Positions 27,574 to 36,080 of a stretch of 64,000 bases of DNA are shown in pieces (within the stretch, counting starts at the first letter, position 1; each line of letters begins with the position of its first letter). This DNA comes from Zavarzinia aquatilis (GTDB lineage: Bacteria > Pseudomonadota > Alphaproteobacteria > Zavarziniales > Zavarziniaceae), in assembly GCF_003173035.1 (NCBI RefSeq), contig NZ_QGLE01000012.1, positions 1 to 64,000 of the forward strand. The letters are read 5' to 3'. The notes under the pieces were generated by a model. That model was not told the origin of the DNA, did no database searches, and worked only from the letters and a program-made list of their open reading frames with translations. The position numbers were made by a program, and so were the translations under genes.

Positions 27574-28551
27574 ATGAGCAACGACCTCAGGACGCTGAAT
27601 CTCGTGGCCCGCCGCCGCCGCCGGGCCACACAGGCGGATTCGACCGGCTTTCCCCTGCTGGACGGGCTGCTGGAGCCGCTGCGCAAGCGCAACGCCTATT
27701 TCGACACCAAGTATTACAACGTCGAGAACCTGACGGCGGCGGAGGTGGAGACACTGGCCCCACGTCTCGCCAAGGAGGGCATGATCCTGCTGGTCCCGCC
27801 CAGCGGCACCGCGCCGGTCCGGCATTTTCCCGACGTTGACGCCTTCGTCGCCGCGGGCGGCGCGGATGTCCGGGCGGTCACGGTTTCAGGCGTCGGCAGC
27901 TCCGCCCTCGGCTCGGCCGCGCTGGCCCGCGATGTCGCCGATGCGGTGGGCGCGCCCGTCGCCGCCGTGGTCGCCGGCTATGGCGCGTCCGACGTGGTGA
28001 CGGAGGGTCTTGGCGGCTATTTCCTGTTCGGCGCGGCCAACCGGCTGCGCTATCTGCTCGATCTCTGGGGCATCAAGATGCCGGTGGTGCCGCCCGACAC
28101 GGCGGACGGAAGCTCGCACACGGATTTCCTGGCCCACTGGAACCCCGATGTCGCCGCGCTCGCCGCCCTGCTGGCCGATGCGCGGCTGTCCTTCACGCTG
28201 CTGGTCGGCCATTCCAAGGGCAATCTGGTGATCTCGGAAGCCCTGAACAGCCTGCAGGTCCATCACCCGGAAGCCCTCCACAAGCTGGAGCATCAGGCGA
28301 ATATCGTCACCCTCAGCGCCATCGTCGAGATGCCGGGCAAGATCTGGACCTATGACGTCATCGGCATGGCGGATGCGCTGGGCGCCCTGAATTCGGTGCC
28401 GGGCATCATGCCCGATCTCGTCCTGCCCTTCGTCACCCACACCACCAGCCCGGACAAGGGCATTTATCACCTGCCGGTCACCAAGGTGATCCGCGACTTC
28501 CTCGCCAGGGTAAAGGATGGAAGCTGGCCGCCGCGCCCGGCGACCAGCTGA
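27574..28551 (+). CDS. Hypothetical alpha/beta-hydrolase-like protein
   Basis: A 325-residue protein without a signal peptide. A GHSKGN motif (about residue 215) inside FTLLVGHSKGNLVISEAL looks like a lipase-type nucleophile elbow on a hydrophobic strand, and the C-terminal FVTHTTSPDKGIYHLP could hold the catalytic histidine. The N-terminus is very basic (LVARRRRRAT). The middle has an alanine/valine-rich beta-alpha-beta pattern. I do not recognise a named family. It is convergent with the thiolase gene, with 4 bases between the stops. Confidence 0.7.
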   Translation: MSNDLRTLNLVARRRRRATQADSTGFPLLDGLLEPLRKRNAYFDTKYYNVENLTAAEVETLAPRLAKEGMILLVPPSGTAPVRHFPDVDAFVAAGGADVRAVTVSGVGSSALGSAALARDVADAVGAPVAAVVAGYGASDVVTEGLGGYFLFGAANRLRYLLDLWGIKMPVVPPDTADGSSHTDFLAHWNPDVAALAALLADARLSFTLLVGHSKGNLVISEALNSLQVHHPEALHKLEHQANIVTLSAIVEMPGKIWTYDVIGMADALGALNSVPGIMPDLVLPFVTHTTSPDKGIYHLPVTKVIRDFLARVKDGSWPPRPATS

Positions 28552-28555
28552 GGGA

Positions 28556-29758
28556 TCAATAGACCTCGAACAGGCCGGCGGCGCCCATGCCGCCGCCCAC
28601 GCACATGGTGACGACGACATATTTGACGCCCCGGCGCTTGCCCTCGATCAGGGCGTGGCCGACGAGACGGGCGCCGGACATGCCATAGGGGTGGCCGACG
28701 GCGATGGCGCCGCCGTCGACATTCAGCCGCTCCTGCGGGATGCCCAACCGGTCGCGGCAATAGATAGCCTGGACGGCGAAGGCTTCGTTCAATTCCCACA
28801 GGCCGATGTCGTCGACCTTCAGGCCATGGCGTTGCAGCAGCTTGGGCACGGCGAAGACGGGGCCGATGCCCATTTCCTCGGGCGCGCAGCCGGCGACGGC
28901 CATGCCGCGATAGGCGCCGAGGGGTTTCAGGCCCAGGGTCTCGGCCAGCTTCGCCTCAACGAGGACCGAGGCGGAGGCCCCGTCCGAGAGCTGCGAGGCA
29001 TTGCCGGCGGTGATGCAGGCGCCGGTCTCGACCAGCGTGCCGCCCTTATGGACGGGTTTCAATGCGGCGAGACCCTCGAGCGTCGTGTCGGCGCGCGGGC
29101 CTTCGTCGAAGGCGAGGGTGACGTCCCTGAAGCTCGTCTCCTTCGTTTCCTTGTCGACCACGGCCATGCGGGTTTTCAGGGGCGCGATCTCGGCGTCGAA
29201 GCGGCCGGCGGCGCGGGCGGCTTCCACCCGCTGCTGGCTGACGAAGGAGAATTCGTCCTGCGCCTCGCGGCTGATGCCGTAACGCTTCGCGACCACCTCG
29301 GCGGTCTCGATCATCGGCATGTACATATGGGGGCTCTGCGCGATCACCGCCTCGGAGCGGGCGCGGAAGCCGTTCTTGTGCTGGTTCTGCACGAGGCTGA
29401 TGGATTCGACGCCGCCGCCGACCGCCATCTCCATGCCGTCGTCGATGATCTGCTTGGCCGCGGTCGCGATCGCCATCATGCCGGAGGCGCACATGCGGTC
29501 GACGGACATGCCGGCCACCGTCTCGGGCAGGCCGGCGGCGGCGGCGGTCAGCCGGCCGATGTTATAGCCCTGGGTGCCCTGCTGGCCGGCGCAGCCGATG
29601 ATGCAATCCTCGATCCGCGCGGGATCGACGCCCGCCCGGCGCACCGCCTCGGCGACCGCGTGGCCCGAGAGGGCCGGAGCTTCGGTATCGTTGAAGGCAC
29701 CGCGAAAGGCCTTGCCGATCGGGGTGCGGGCGGTCGAGACGATGACGGCCTCGCGCAT
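28556..29758 (-). CDS. Thiolase (acetyl-CoA acyltransferase)
   Basis: A 400-residue thiolase. The active-site Cys90 is in DRMCASGMM, the histidine in [14 protein letters not shown], and the second cysteine in [15 protein letters not shown] at the C-terminus. It opens [20 protein letters not shown]. It should cleave a 3-ketoacyl-CoA with CoA in beta-oxidation or side-chain degradation. The ATG at 29758 is preferred; the frame is open upstream for 137 codons but that part reads antisense-like. It is the last gene of the minus-strand catabolic run, 80 bases and one palindromic repeat after the MaoC gene. Confidence 0.93.
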   Translation of the reverse strand: MREAVIVSTARTPIGKAFRGAFNDTEAPALSGHAVAEAVRRAGVDPARIEDCIIGCAGQQGTQGYNIGRLTAAAAGLPETVAGMSVDRMCASGMMAIATAAKQIIDDGMEMAVGGGVESISLVQNQHKNGFRARSEAVIAQSPHMYMPMIETAEVVAKRYGISREAQDEFSFVSQQRVEAARAAGRFDAEIAPLKTRMAVVDKETKETSFRDVTLAFDEGPRADTTLEGLAALKPVHKGGTLVETGACITAGNASQLSDGASASVLVEAKLAETLGLKPLGAYRGMAVAGCAPEEMGIGPVFAVPKLLQRHGLKVDDIGLWELNEAFAVQAIYCRDRLGIPQERLNVDGGAIAVGHPYGMSGARLVGHALIEGKRRGVKYVVVTMCVGGGMGAAGLFEVY

Positions 29759-29800
29759 ATTTCTCTCCCTCTGTCTTGTTCTGATGCGGCCCTGACGCTT

Positions 29801-29827
29801 GTCATCCCGGCCTTCGCCGGGACGACG
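29801..29827. repeat. REP-like intergenic palindrome (locus 2, single unit)
   Basis: TCCCGGC (29805-29811), loop CTTC, GCCGGGA (29816-29822), flanked by GTCA and CGACG. It lies between the MaoC and thiolase genes of the same operon and belongs to the same family as loci 1 and 3-6. Confidence 0.65.
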
Positions 29828-29838
29828 CCATCCGTCGA

Positions 29839-30303
29839 TCACGGATAGAAGCGGCTGACCGTGTCGGCGATGCAGGCCGGCTTGTCGCCGCCCTCGATCT
29901 CGATGGTGACGCGGATGGTGACCTGGATGCCACCGTCCGGGGTTTCCTGCACCTTGACCAGTTCGCCCTTGCCGCGGATGCGGCTGCCCACCTTGACGGG
30001 GGCGAGGAAGCGGATCTTGTCGCAGCCGATGTTGACGCCCATCTTGAACACGCCGACATCGACAATCTGCGGCAGGAAGCCGGCGATCAGCGACAGGGTC
30101 AGGTAACCATGGGCGATGGGGGCGCCGAAGGGCCCGGTCTTCGCCTTCTCGACGTCGACATGGATCCACTGGTGATCGTTGGTCGCGTCGGCGAAGAGGT
30201 TGACCCGGTCCTGTTCGATCGACAGCCAGTCGCTGGTGCCGAGGGCCGAACCCTCGCGACCGATCAGGTCGCGGGGGCCGGCGAATTTTACTGTTTCAGC
30301 CAT
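29839..30303 (-). CDS. MaoC-family (R)-hydratase-like protein
   Basis: A 154-residue single hot-dog domain. The hydratase motif is present as [17 protein letters not shown], followed by [13 protein letters not shown], the pattern with the catalytic Asp and His of (R)-specific enoyl-CoA hydratases. It probably hydrates an enoyl-CoA in the same pathway as the thiolase and SDR. Its ATG directly abuts the stop of the SDR gene upstream, so the two are co-translated or nearly so. Confidence 0.88.
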   Translation of the reverse strand: MAETVKFAGPRDLIGREGSALGTSDWLSIEQDRVNLFADATNDHQWIHVDVEKAKTGPFGAPIAHGYLTLSLIAGFLPQIVDVGVFKMGVNIGCDKIRFLAPVKVGSRIRGKGELVKVQETPDGGIQVTIRVTIEIEGGDKPACIADTVSRFYP

Positions 30304-31179
30304 TTAGATTCCCAGAGCAGGCAGTGGCAATTCACCCCGGGCGATGATGTTCTCGGTCCGGGTGCGCAGCATGGTATTCTGCGCCTCGGCCTGCGGGAAC
30401 ATCCAGAAACGGTCGGCCTTCACACTCTCGACGACGAAATCGGCGACTTCCTCGGGCTCGGTCAACTGCAGCTTGAGACCGGTCGCCGACACGAGGTCGC
30501 GCATGGTCTTGTAGGCGGCCGCGCCCGTATCCTTGCCATCCGAGAATTCGGACGGGCGGTTGCGGTTGCTGTCCATGATCCGCGTGTTGACGACATGGGG
30601 GCCGGGGAACAGCACCGCCGCCCGCAGCTTCGTCTTCGCGATCTGGAGCTGCCAGTGCAGGGTTTCCGAAATCGAGGTGACCGCCGCCTTGGTCGCCGCG
30701 TAGATCGGCGTGTTGGGCAGCGGGAACAGCCCGCCGTTGAAGGAAGAGGTGTTGCAGATCAGCCCCTCTTCCCCGCCTTCGATCATGCGCGGCACGAAGG
30801 CGCGGATACCGTGGACGACACCGGTCACATTGACGGCGAAGCCCCAGTTCCAGTCCTTCATCGGCATTTCCCACATCTTGCGCTGCGCCTCGCCGAGGCC
30901 GACACCCGCATTGTTGAAGAGGAAATGCACCTTGCCGAACGCCGCATAGGCGGCATCGGCGAGGGCGTTGACCGAGTCTTCCTTGGTGACGTCGGTCTTC
31001 ACGCCGATCGCCGCGGTGCCGTTCGCCTTCAGCTCGGCGACGGTGCGGTCGAGGGCTTCCTGGTCGATGTCGGCGATGACGAGCTTCAACCCCTCGCCCG
31101 CGAGGGCGCGGGTAAGGGCGAGGCCAACGCCCGAGGCGCCGCCGGTGACGACGGCGGTCTTGCCGGCGAGATCAAGCAT
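30304..31179 (-). CDS. SDR family oxidoreductase
   Basis: A 291-residue classical short-chain dehydrogenase, longer than the usual 250. The cofactor motif is TGGASGVG, NNAGVG follows, and the catalytic set is Ser (NTSSFNGG), Tyr-x-x-x-Lys (PIYAATKAAV). The C-terminal 50 residues, including a WMFPQAEAQNTML segment, extend the substrate-binding part. It overlaps the decarboxylase-family gene by eight bases (31172-31179). It probably oxidises a hydroxyl in the ring or side-chain intermediate of this cluster (inference). Confidence 0.9.
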   Translation of the reverse strand: MLDLAGKTAVVTGGASGVGLALTRALAGEGLKLVIADIDQEALDRTVAELKANGTAAIGVKTDVTKEDSVNALADAAYAAFGKVHFLFNNAGVGLGEAQRKMWEMPMKDWNWGFAVNVTGVVHGIRAFVPRMIEGGEEGLICNTSSFNGGLFPLPNTPIYAATKAAVTSISETLHWQLQIAKTKLRAAVLFPGPHVVNTRIMDSNRNRPSEFSDGKDTGAAAYKTMRDLVSATGLKLQLTEPEEVADFVVESVKADRFWMFPQAEAQNTMLRTRTENIIARGELPLPALGI

Positions 31180-31999
31180 TAGCCACCTTCTTCTCGGATT
31201 CGAGCGGCACCTCGATGCCCTGGATGCCCGGCTCGTCGAAGCGCTGATGCCAGAAGGCGTCGAGCCATTCGGACGGCACCTCGCGCAGGATCTTGCCCGA
31301 GGTGATCGAGCCGCCCTCGCAGTAGAAGGCTTCGAGGACCTTCTTCACGGGCACGTCGGCGATCGGATCGAACGGGCTTTCGTTCAGGGTGATCTTCGCG
31401 TCCGCGATCTTCTTCATGTCGGTGTATTTGCGTTCCCAGTCGAGCTGGGTCAGGAACACCGGACCGTCGAAGCCGCCGCGGCGGGTGATCGAGGGCATCC
31501 CCTTGTAGCAGAAGAAATTCTCGGTGAATTCAGCCGGTCCCTTGGACTCGCCGATGGTGCCTTCCATCTCGATGAACTTGATGCCGTTGCGCTTCACCGC
31601 GACCTTGATCTTGTCGCCGGCGACATCGAAATCGACCGAGGCGATCTTCTTCGGCTCGCCGAAGACTTCGCGGCCGGTGATGCAGACGAAATCGCCTTCC
31701 ATCGGCATGGACAGGACGTACCAGCCCTTCACCCCTTCGGCCTCGCAGGCGACGCCGACGGTGGCGGCGCCGATCTCGATCTTGTTGGTGTCCGACAGGT
31801 GCATGATGACATGGGCGAATTGCACGAAGATCTTCGGCTCGGTCAGGACGAGCGGCTTCGGCAGCACGGCGGCGGCGATCTCCGGCTCGGTCTCGTAGAT
31901 CGCGCGGAAGGTGCGGACCGAGGTCCGCATCGACGCCGAACCGATCCCCCCGGTGGAGCCCGTCTTCGACAGGTCCTTCACATAACGTACCTTGGCCAT
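31172..31999 (-). CDS. Acetoacetate decarboxylase family protein
   Basis: A 275-residue protein of the acetoacetate decarboxylase (ADC) fold. The paired lysines of the Schiff-base site are visible as Lys117-Lys118 in GREVFGEPKKIASVDF, matching Lys115-Lys116 of the clostridial enzyme. It is therefore likely to act on a beta-keto acid or use imine chemistry; ADC-like proteins also include aldolase-dehydratases. In this cluster it lies between a Rieske oxygenase and an SDR, an unusual position suggesting a ring-opening or decarboxylation step (inference). The ATG at 31999 is preferred over an upstream in-frame start because the extra residues have no family match. Confidence 0.85.
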   Translation of the reverse strand: MAKVRYVKDLSKTGSTGGIGSASMRTSVRTFRAIYETEPEIAAAVLPKPLVLTEPKIFVQFAHVIMHLSDTNKIEIGAATVGVACEAEGVKGWYVLSMPMEGDFVCITGREVFGEPKKIASVDFDVAGDKIKVAVKRNGIKFIEMEGTIGESKGPAEFTENFFCYKGMPSITRRGGFDGPVFLTQLDWERKYTDMKKIADAKITLNESPFDPIADVPVKKVLEAFYCEGGSITSGKILREVPSEWLDAFWHQRFDEPGIQGIEVPLESEKKVANA

Positions 32000-32081
32000 T
32001 TCGTTTCCCCTCGTTGCGGGCAAAGCCCGGGCGTTCCGGGGCGGTGAGGCGCCCCGGTCTGTCATTCGATTACGCTTGTGG

Positions 32082-33089
32082 TTACTCCGCCGCCGCGCGC
32101 TGCTCGGCGGGGACGTAGAACTGCTCGAAATATTCCCGGAACTGCATGATCGGGCCGTCGCCGTCGCACAGGATCGGGTTCTTGCGATGGATCTTGTGGT
32201 TCCAGATCGGAATATCGCCCTCGACCCCGGTCTGGCCGATCACCAGCGCGATCGCCATGCGGGCGATATTATATTCCATGCTTTCCTTGTCGAACTTGCG
32301 GTGGGTGAAGGCGAAGCGCAGCTCGCACTTGTCCTTGGTCACCGGCGTCGCCAGCACCATCAGCAGCGTGTCGGTGATGCCGGTGATGCGGGTGTATTTC
32401 TGGCCCGCGCCGTTCTGCACCGTCTCGACCCGCGTCGGGAAGGTCTTCATCTCGCCGTCGGGCATGGGCAGCGTGCGCTGGCCCTCGGCGATGGAACGCC
32501 GCAGGTGGCCATCGTAGCTGGTCTTGCCCTCGGGCACGTCATCCATGCCGTGGACATAGCGGAAATGGGCGATGTCGACGCCGTTTTCCGCGATTTCCTG
32601 CGGGTTGGACAGGATCGTCCAGTGATAGCGGTCCAGCTCTTCCCACTGCTCGTCGGCGATCTGGCCGATTTCCTCGTGCTCGATCACGTCGAAGAAGGGT
32701 TCAGCCTTTTCCGGGTGATACCAGGCCCAGACCACATTGTTCTTCTCGACGATGGGATAGGCCTTCATGCACGGCCGGCGCGACAGGATCGGCGGCATCT
32801 TCTTGGCGTAGGGCACGTCGGTCGCCCAGCCTTCGGTGTTGTAAGCCCAGGCGTGGAACGGGCAGCGGATGCCGTCCTGATCGACCTTGCCGCCATGGCC
32901 AAGGTGGGCGCCGAGATGGGCGCAATAAGCCTCGAGCAGACCGGCCTTGCCGGACAGGGTGCGGAACAGCACCAGTTCCTCGCCGAAATACTGGACCGTC
33001 TTCACGTCGCCGGCCTGCAATTCGTCGGAATAGGCGACGAAGAACCAGCCGTAGGGGATATCCATCGGGAAACGTTCGACCGAGATCAT
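32082..33089 (-). CDS. Rieske non-heme iron oxygenase, alpha subunit (KshA-like group)
   Basis: A 335-residue Rieske oxygenase. The [2Fe-2S] ligands are Cys56-x-His58 (CAHLGAHLGHGG) and Cys76-x-x-His79 (CPFHAWAYN). The mononuclear iron triad begins with Asp172, His175 and His180 in NGVDIAHFRYVHG. This is the short monooxygenase type that acts as an alpha3 trimer, as with 3-ketosteroid 9alpha-hydroxylase KshA and terpenoid or amine demethylating enzymes. It needs a separate flavin/ferredoxin reductase, which is not nearby. It sits 5 bases after the amidohydrolase gene. It is clearly distinct in sequence from the second Rieske oxygenase at 40768. Confidence 0.9.
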   Translation of the reverse strand: MISVERFPMDIPYGWFFVAYSDELQAGDVKTVQYFGEELVLFRTLSGKAGLLEAYCAHLGAHLGHGGKVDQDGIRCPFHAWAYNTEGWATDVPYAKKMPPILSRRPCMKAYPIVEKNNVVWAWYHPEKAEPFFDVIEHEEIGQIADEQWEELDRYHWTILSNPQEIAENGVDIAHFRYVHGMDDVPEGKTSYDGHLRRSIAEGQRTLPMPDGEMKTFPTRVETVQNGAGQKYTRITGITDTLLMVLATPVTKDKCELRFAFTHRKFDKESMEYNIARMAIALVIGQTGVEGDIPIWNHKIHRKNPILCDGDGPIMQFREYFEQFYVPAEQRAAAE

Positions 33090-33094
33090 GGGTG

Positions 33095-34285
33095 TTACTC
33101 CGCGGCCTGGGCGGTGGCGAGCCAGTTCTTCTTGGGGCCGATCTTCCCGGCGATCTTGTTGAGCGCCGGCAGGTCGAGGTCATAGACCTCCGCCGCCGAC
33201 TTCCAGAAGATCTGCTCGAGATCGCTCTCGGGCAGGCCGCCGAGCGAGATCAGCATCTTCTCCGCCGTCTTCGGCCAGCAACCTTCGGGATGCGGATAGT
33301 CGGAGCCCCAGATCACCCGGTTCATGCCGAGTTCCTTGCAGGCCACGGCGGTGTCCCGGTCGGCGAGGGCCGAGGCGACGACCCACATGTTGCGGGCGAA
33401 ATATTCCGACGGCTTCATGGTCAGCTTGGCGCGGAAGTCGCCCAGCTTGCCGCTCGTGTGCTTCACGCTGGCCCGGATGTCCATCATCGTGTTCATCCAG
33501 TTGAACCAGAATTCCGAGCCTTCGGTGTAGATGATCTTCAGCTTGGGGAAACGCTCCAGCACCTCGCCGAAGATGAACTGCCACATCGAGCGGGTCATCC
33601 AGAACGGGAATTCCATCAGGAAGCAGCCGATGGCGCCCGGCACCGGGGCCATCGGCGGAGACGCGCCCGAATGGAAATGGATCGCCATGTTCTGATCTTC
33701 GCAGATCTTCCACACGGGATCGTATTTGGGGTGGTTGTACGGATCGAAACCGTCGGTCATGCAGGGGAAGACGACGCCGGAGAGGCCGGCCTTCTTCGCC
33801 CAGGCGATTTCCTTCACCGCGGTCTCGACGTCGAAGACGACGGGGATCACGGCAAGGCCGATGCGGCGCACCGGATTATCGCGGCAAAAGTCCGCCATCC
33901 AGCGGTTATGGGCGCGGGCACCGGCCCACAGCAGTTCGGGGTCCGCGCCCTGGCAGCGCAGGCCGATGTCGGCGCCGAAGGGCGGGGCATTGCGTTCGGT
34001 GATACCGTCGGGGAACAGCACTTCAGCGGCGATACCGTCGCCATCCAGCACCTTGTCGCGCAGCACGCCGTCCCAGACGCCGAAGATGTCGTCACCGCAG
34101 GCGGCGCGCCATTTGTCGTTGAAGTCCTTGACCAGGAGCTTCTCTTCCATCATCTCGCGGAAGGCGATTTCCTTGGGCAGGCGCTCGTCGAATTCGGCGT
34201 GATACTTGCTCTCGAGATAGTCGCGATATTTCTCCGGCGGCAGGCCGGCGTGACCATCGCCCGAAATCACCAGATAGCGGTCCAT
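33095..34285 (-). CDS. Amidohydrolase family 2 (COG2159-type) metal-dependent hydrolase/decarboxylase
   Basis: A 396-residue TIM-barrel protein. It shows the N-terminal metal motif SGDGHAGLPPEKY, an internal MAIHFHSGAS histidine site and a C-terminal VIWGSDYPHPEG with the metal-binding Asp. This is the ACMSD/gamma-resorcylate decarboxylase branch, whose members perform non-oxidative decarboxylations, hydrolyses or retro-Claisen C-C bond cleavages. The gene belongs to a nine-gene minus-strand run with the Rieske oxygenase immediately downstream. A ring-cleavage or decarboxylation role is likely (inference); exact substrate unknown. Confidence 0.87.
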   Translation of the reverse strand: MDRYLVISGDGHAGLPPEKYRDYLESKYHAEFDERLPKEIAFREMMEEKLLVKDFNDKWRAACGDDIFGVWDGVLRDKVLDGDGIAAEVLFPDGITERNAPPFGADIGLRCQGADPELLWAGARAHNRWMADFCRDNPVRRIGLAVIPVVFDVETAVKEIAWAKKAGLSGVVFPCMTDGFDPYNHPKYDPVWKICEDQNMAIHFHSGASPPMAPVPGAIGCFLMEFPFWMTRSMWQFIFGEVLERFPKLKIIYTEGSEFWFNWMNTMMDIRASVKHTSGKLGDFRAKLTMKPSEYFARNMWVVASALADRDTAVACKELGMNRVIWGSDYPHPEGCWPKTAEKMLISLGGLPESDLEQIFWKSAAEVYDLDLPALNKIAGKIGPKKNWLATAQAAE

Positions 34286-34422
34286 CTCTTCCTCCGGTTA
34301 TCATTATCGCCGGCTGCCCCGGCTTCTCTGATCTGAACCCTAGGCCCCCCGCCCGACAGCCGGAAGTGGCCCGAGGCGAATTCTCCGTTCGCCGTCACGA
34401 ACAATGATCGGCAGGGCCGATA

Positions 34423-35187
34423 TCAGCCCTGCCCCTGTTCGAGGAAGGGCGGACGCTCGCCGCCGCCATGGACTTCCAGCGCCGCGCCGGTGACATGGGC
34501 CGCCATCTCGCTGCCGAGGAACAGGACGGCATTGGCGATATCGCGGGGCACCGCCATGCGGCCCTGCGGCAGCGCCGCCTCGATCCGGGCGAGCCCCTCG
34601 GCGCCGCCGTAATGGTCGAGCGCGGCCTCGGTCCTGATCATGCCGGCGACGATGGCGTTGACCCGCACGGCCGGCGCCCATTCCTGGCCGAGGGAGCGGG
34701 TCAGCGAGACGAGCCCCGCCTTGGCCGCGCCATAGACCGCCGTGCCGGGCGACGGCCGCACCGCCGACACGGATGCGATGTTGACGATGGCCCCGCCCCC
34801 CGCCTGCCCGCGCATGACGAGACAGGCGCTCTGCGAGAGATAGAGCGGCCCGAGCAGGTTGAGGCGCAGGATCGCCTCGGAAAAGCGGGGCGACGCCGTC
34901 GCCGCGTCGGCATTGGGCGAGCCGCCGGCATTGTTGACGAGCAGGTCGAGCCGACCGAACAGCTCGACCGCGGTATCGACCAGGCGCTTGCCCTGTTCCG
35001 GGTCGCGCACGTCGGCGGCGACGAAGACCGCCTCGCGACCCGCCGCCGCGACCGGGATATCGGGTGCGTTACGGCCGCAGATCACGACATGGGCGCCCGC
35101 CGCCAGCAGGCTTTCGGCGATGACCCGGCCGGTGCCCTTGGTGCCGCCGGTGACGATCGCGACCTTGCCCGTGTAGTCGATGCCCAT
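34423..35187 (-). CDS. SDR family oxidoreductase
   Basis: A 254-residue classical SDR. TGGTKGTG binds the cofactor, NNAGGSPNAD is the conserved turn, and the active site is Ser (NIASVSAVRP) with Tyr-x-x-x-Lys (AVYGAAKAG). It ends with a short GGGERPPFLE tail also seen in steroid- or terpenoid-linked SDRs. It is flanked by a 137-base gap to the amidohydrolase gene and a paired palindromic repeat upstream. Substrate not assigned. Confidence 0.9.
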   Translation of the reverse strand: MGIDYTGKVAIVTGGTKGTGRVIAESLLAAGAHVVICGRNAPDIPVAAAGREAVFVAADVRDPEQGKRLVDTAVELFGRLDLLVNNAGGSPNADAATASPRFSEAILRLNLLGPLYLSQSACLVMRGQAGGGAIVNIASVSAVRPSPGTAVYGAAKAGLVSLTRSLGQEWAPAVRVNAIVAGMIRTEAALDHYGGAEGLARIEAALPQGRMAVPRDIANAVLFLGSEMAAHVTGAALEVHGGGERPPFLEQGQG

Positions 35188-35198
35188 GCCCTGTTCCT

Positions 35199-35279
35199 CG
35201 TCATCCCGGCGAAGGCCGGGATCTGTCGACGGTTACGCCCCCTCGTCGAAAGGCCCCGGCCTTCGCCGGGGCGACGAGG
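35199..35279. repeat. Paired REP-like intergenic palindromes (locus 3)
   Basis: Two opposed stem-loops: ATCCCGGC (35203-35210), loop GAAG, GCCGGGAT (35215-35222), and GCCCCGGC (35253-35260), loop CTTC, GCCGGGGC (35265-35272). They fill the gap between two SDR genes transcribed in the same direction. Confidence 0.7.
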
Positions 35280-35287
35280 CGGAGACC

Positions 35288-36049
35288 TCAGAATTCCGAA
35301 TAGCGGAAGTTGCCGTTGTCGATGGCGATATCGGCGCCCGAGATGAATTTGGATTCGTCGGAAGCGAGGAAAAGCACGAGATTGGCCACGTCTTCCGGGT
35401 AGCAGAAGCGGTGGCCCATGGGCGACTGCTTGATCATCTCGACATCGGCGTCGGGCGGCAGGCCCATCTGGGCCAGCACCATCGGCGTCAGGATGCCGTC
35501 GGGACAGAGCGCGTTGCAGCGGATGGCATAGCCGCCCGTCTTTGCATGGGCGTTGACGCTGCGGGTGAGCGAGACAACGGCGGATTTCGCGGCGGCATAG
35601 GCGAAGTAGTTCGGGCTGCCCAAATGGGATGTCACCGATCCCATGTTGATGATGTTGCCGCCCTTTTCCTTCATGTTGATGACGCCGTGCTTGCAGCCGA
35701 GGTAGTACCCCGTGACATTCACGTTCAGCGTCTTCTGCCAGTCCTCGAAGCTCATGTATTCGATGGAGGCCTGGATGAGGATGCCGGCATTGTTCACCAG
35801 CACGTCGACATGGCCGAATTTTTCCTTCGCCGCGGCGAAGGCGGCCACCCAGTCCTCTTCCCGGGTGATGTTCAGCGGCAGGGCGATGGCGTCGCCGCCG
35901 ATTTCCGCCGCCGTCGCCTTGGCCGTCTCGAAGTTGGCGTCGGTCGCGATGATCTTCGCGCCCTCTTTCGCCAGCAAAAGGGCATCGGCCCGGCCGGCGC
36001 CGCTGCCGGCGCCCGTGATCATCACCACCTTGTCCTGTACGCGGCCCAT
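35288..36049 (-). CDS. SDR family oxidoreductase
   Basis: A 253-residue classical SDR. TGAGSGAG is the cofactor loop, NNAGIL follows, and the active site shows Ser (NMGSVTSHLG) with Tyr-x-x-x-Lys (AYAAAKSAV). The C-terminus GADIAIDNGNFRYSEF is normal. It lies 31 bases downstream of the KstD-like flavoprotein gene, so it may dehydrogenate a ring hydroxyl in the same pathway (for example a hydroxysteroid; inference). Confidence 0.9.
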   Translation of the reverse strand: MGRVQDKVVMITGAGSGAGRADALLLAKEGAKIIATDANFETAKATAAEIGGDAIALPLNITREEDWVAAFAAAKEKFGHVDVLVNNAGILIQASIEYMSFEDWQKTLNVNVTGYYLGCKHGVINMKEKGGNIINMGSVTSHLGSPNYFAYAAAKSAVVSLTRSVNAHAKTGGYAIRCNALCPDGILTPMVLAQMGLPPDADVEMIKQSPMGHRFCYPEDVANLVLFLASDESKFISGADIAIDNGNFRYSEF

Positions 36050-36080
36050 CTAGGCTTTCCTTCTTGGTTACTCGCCGGGA

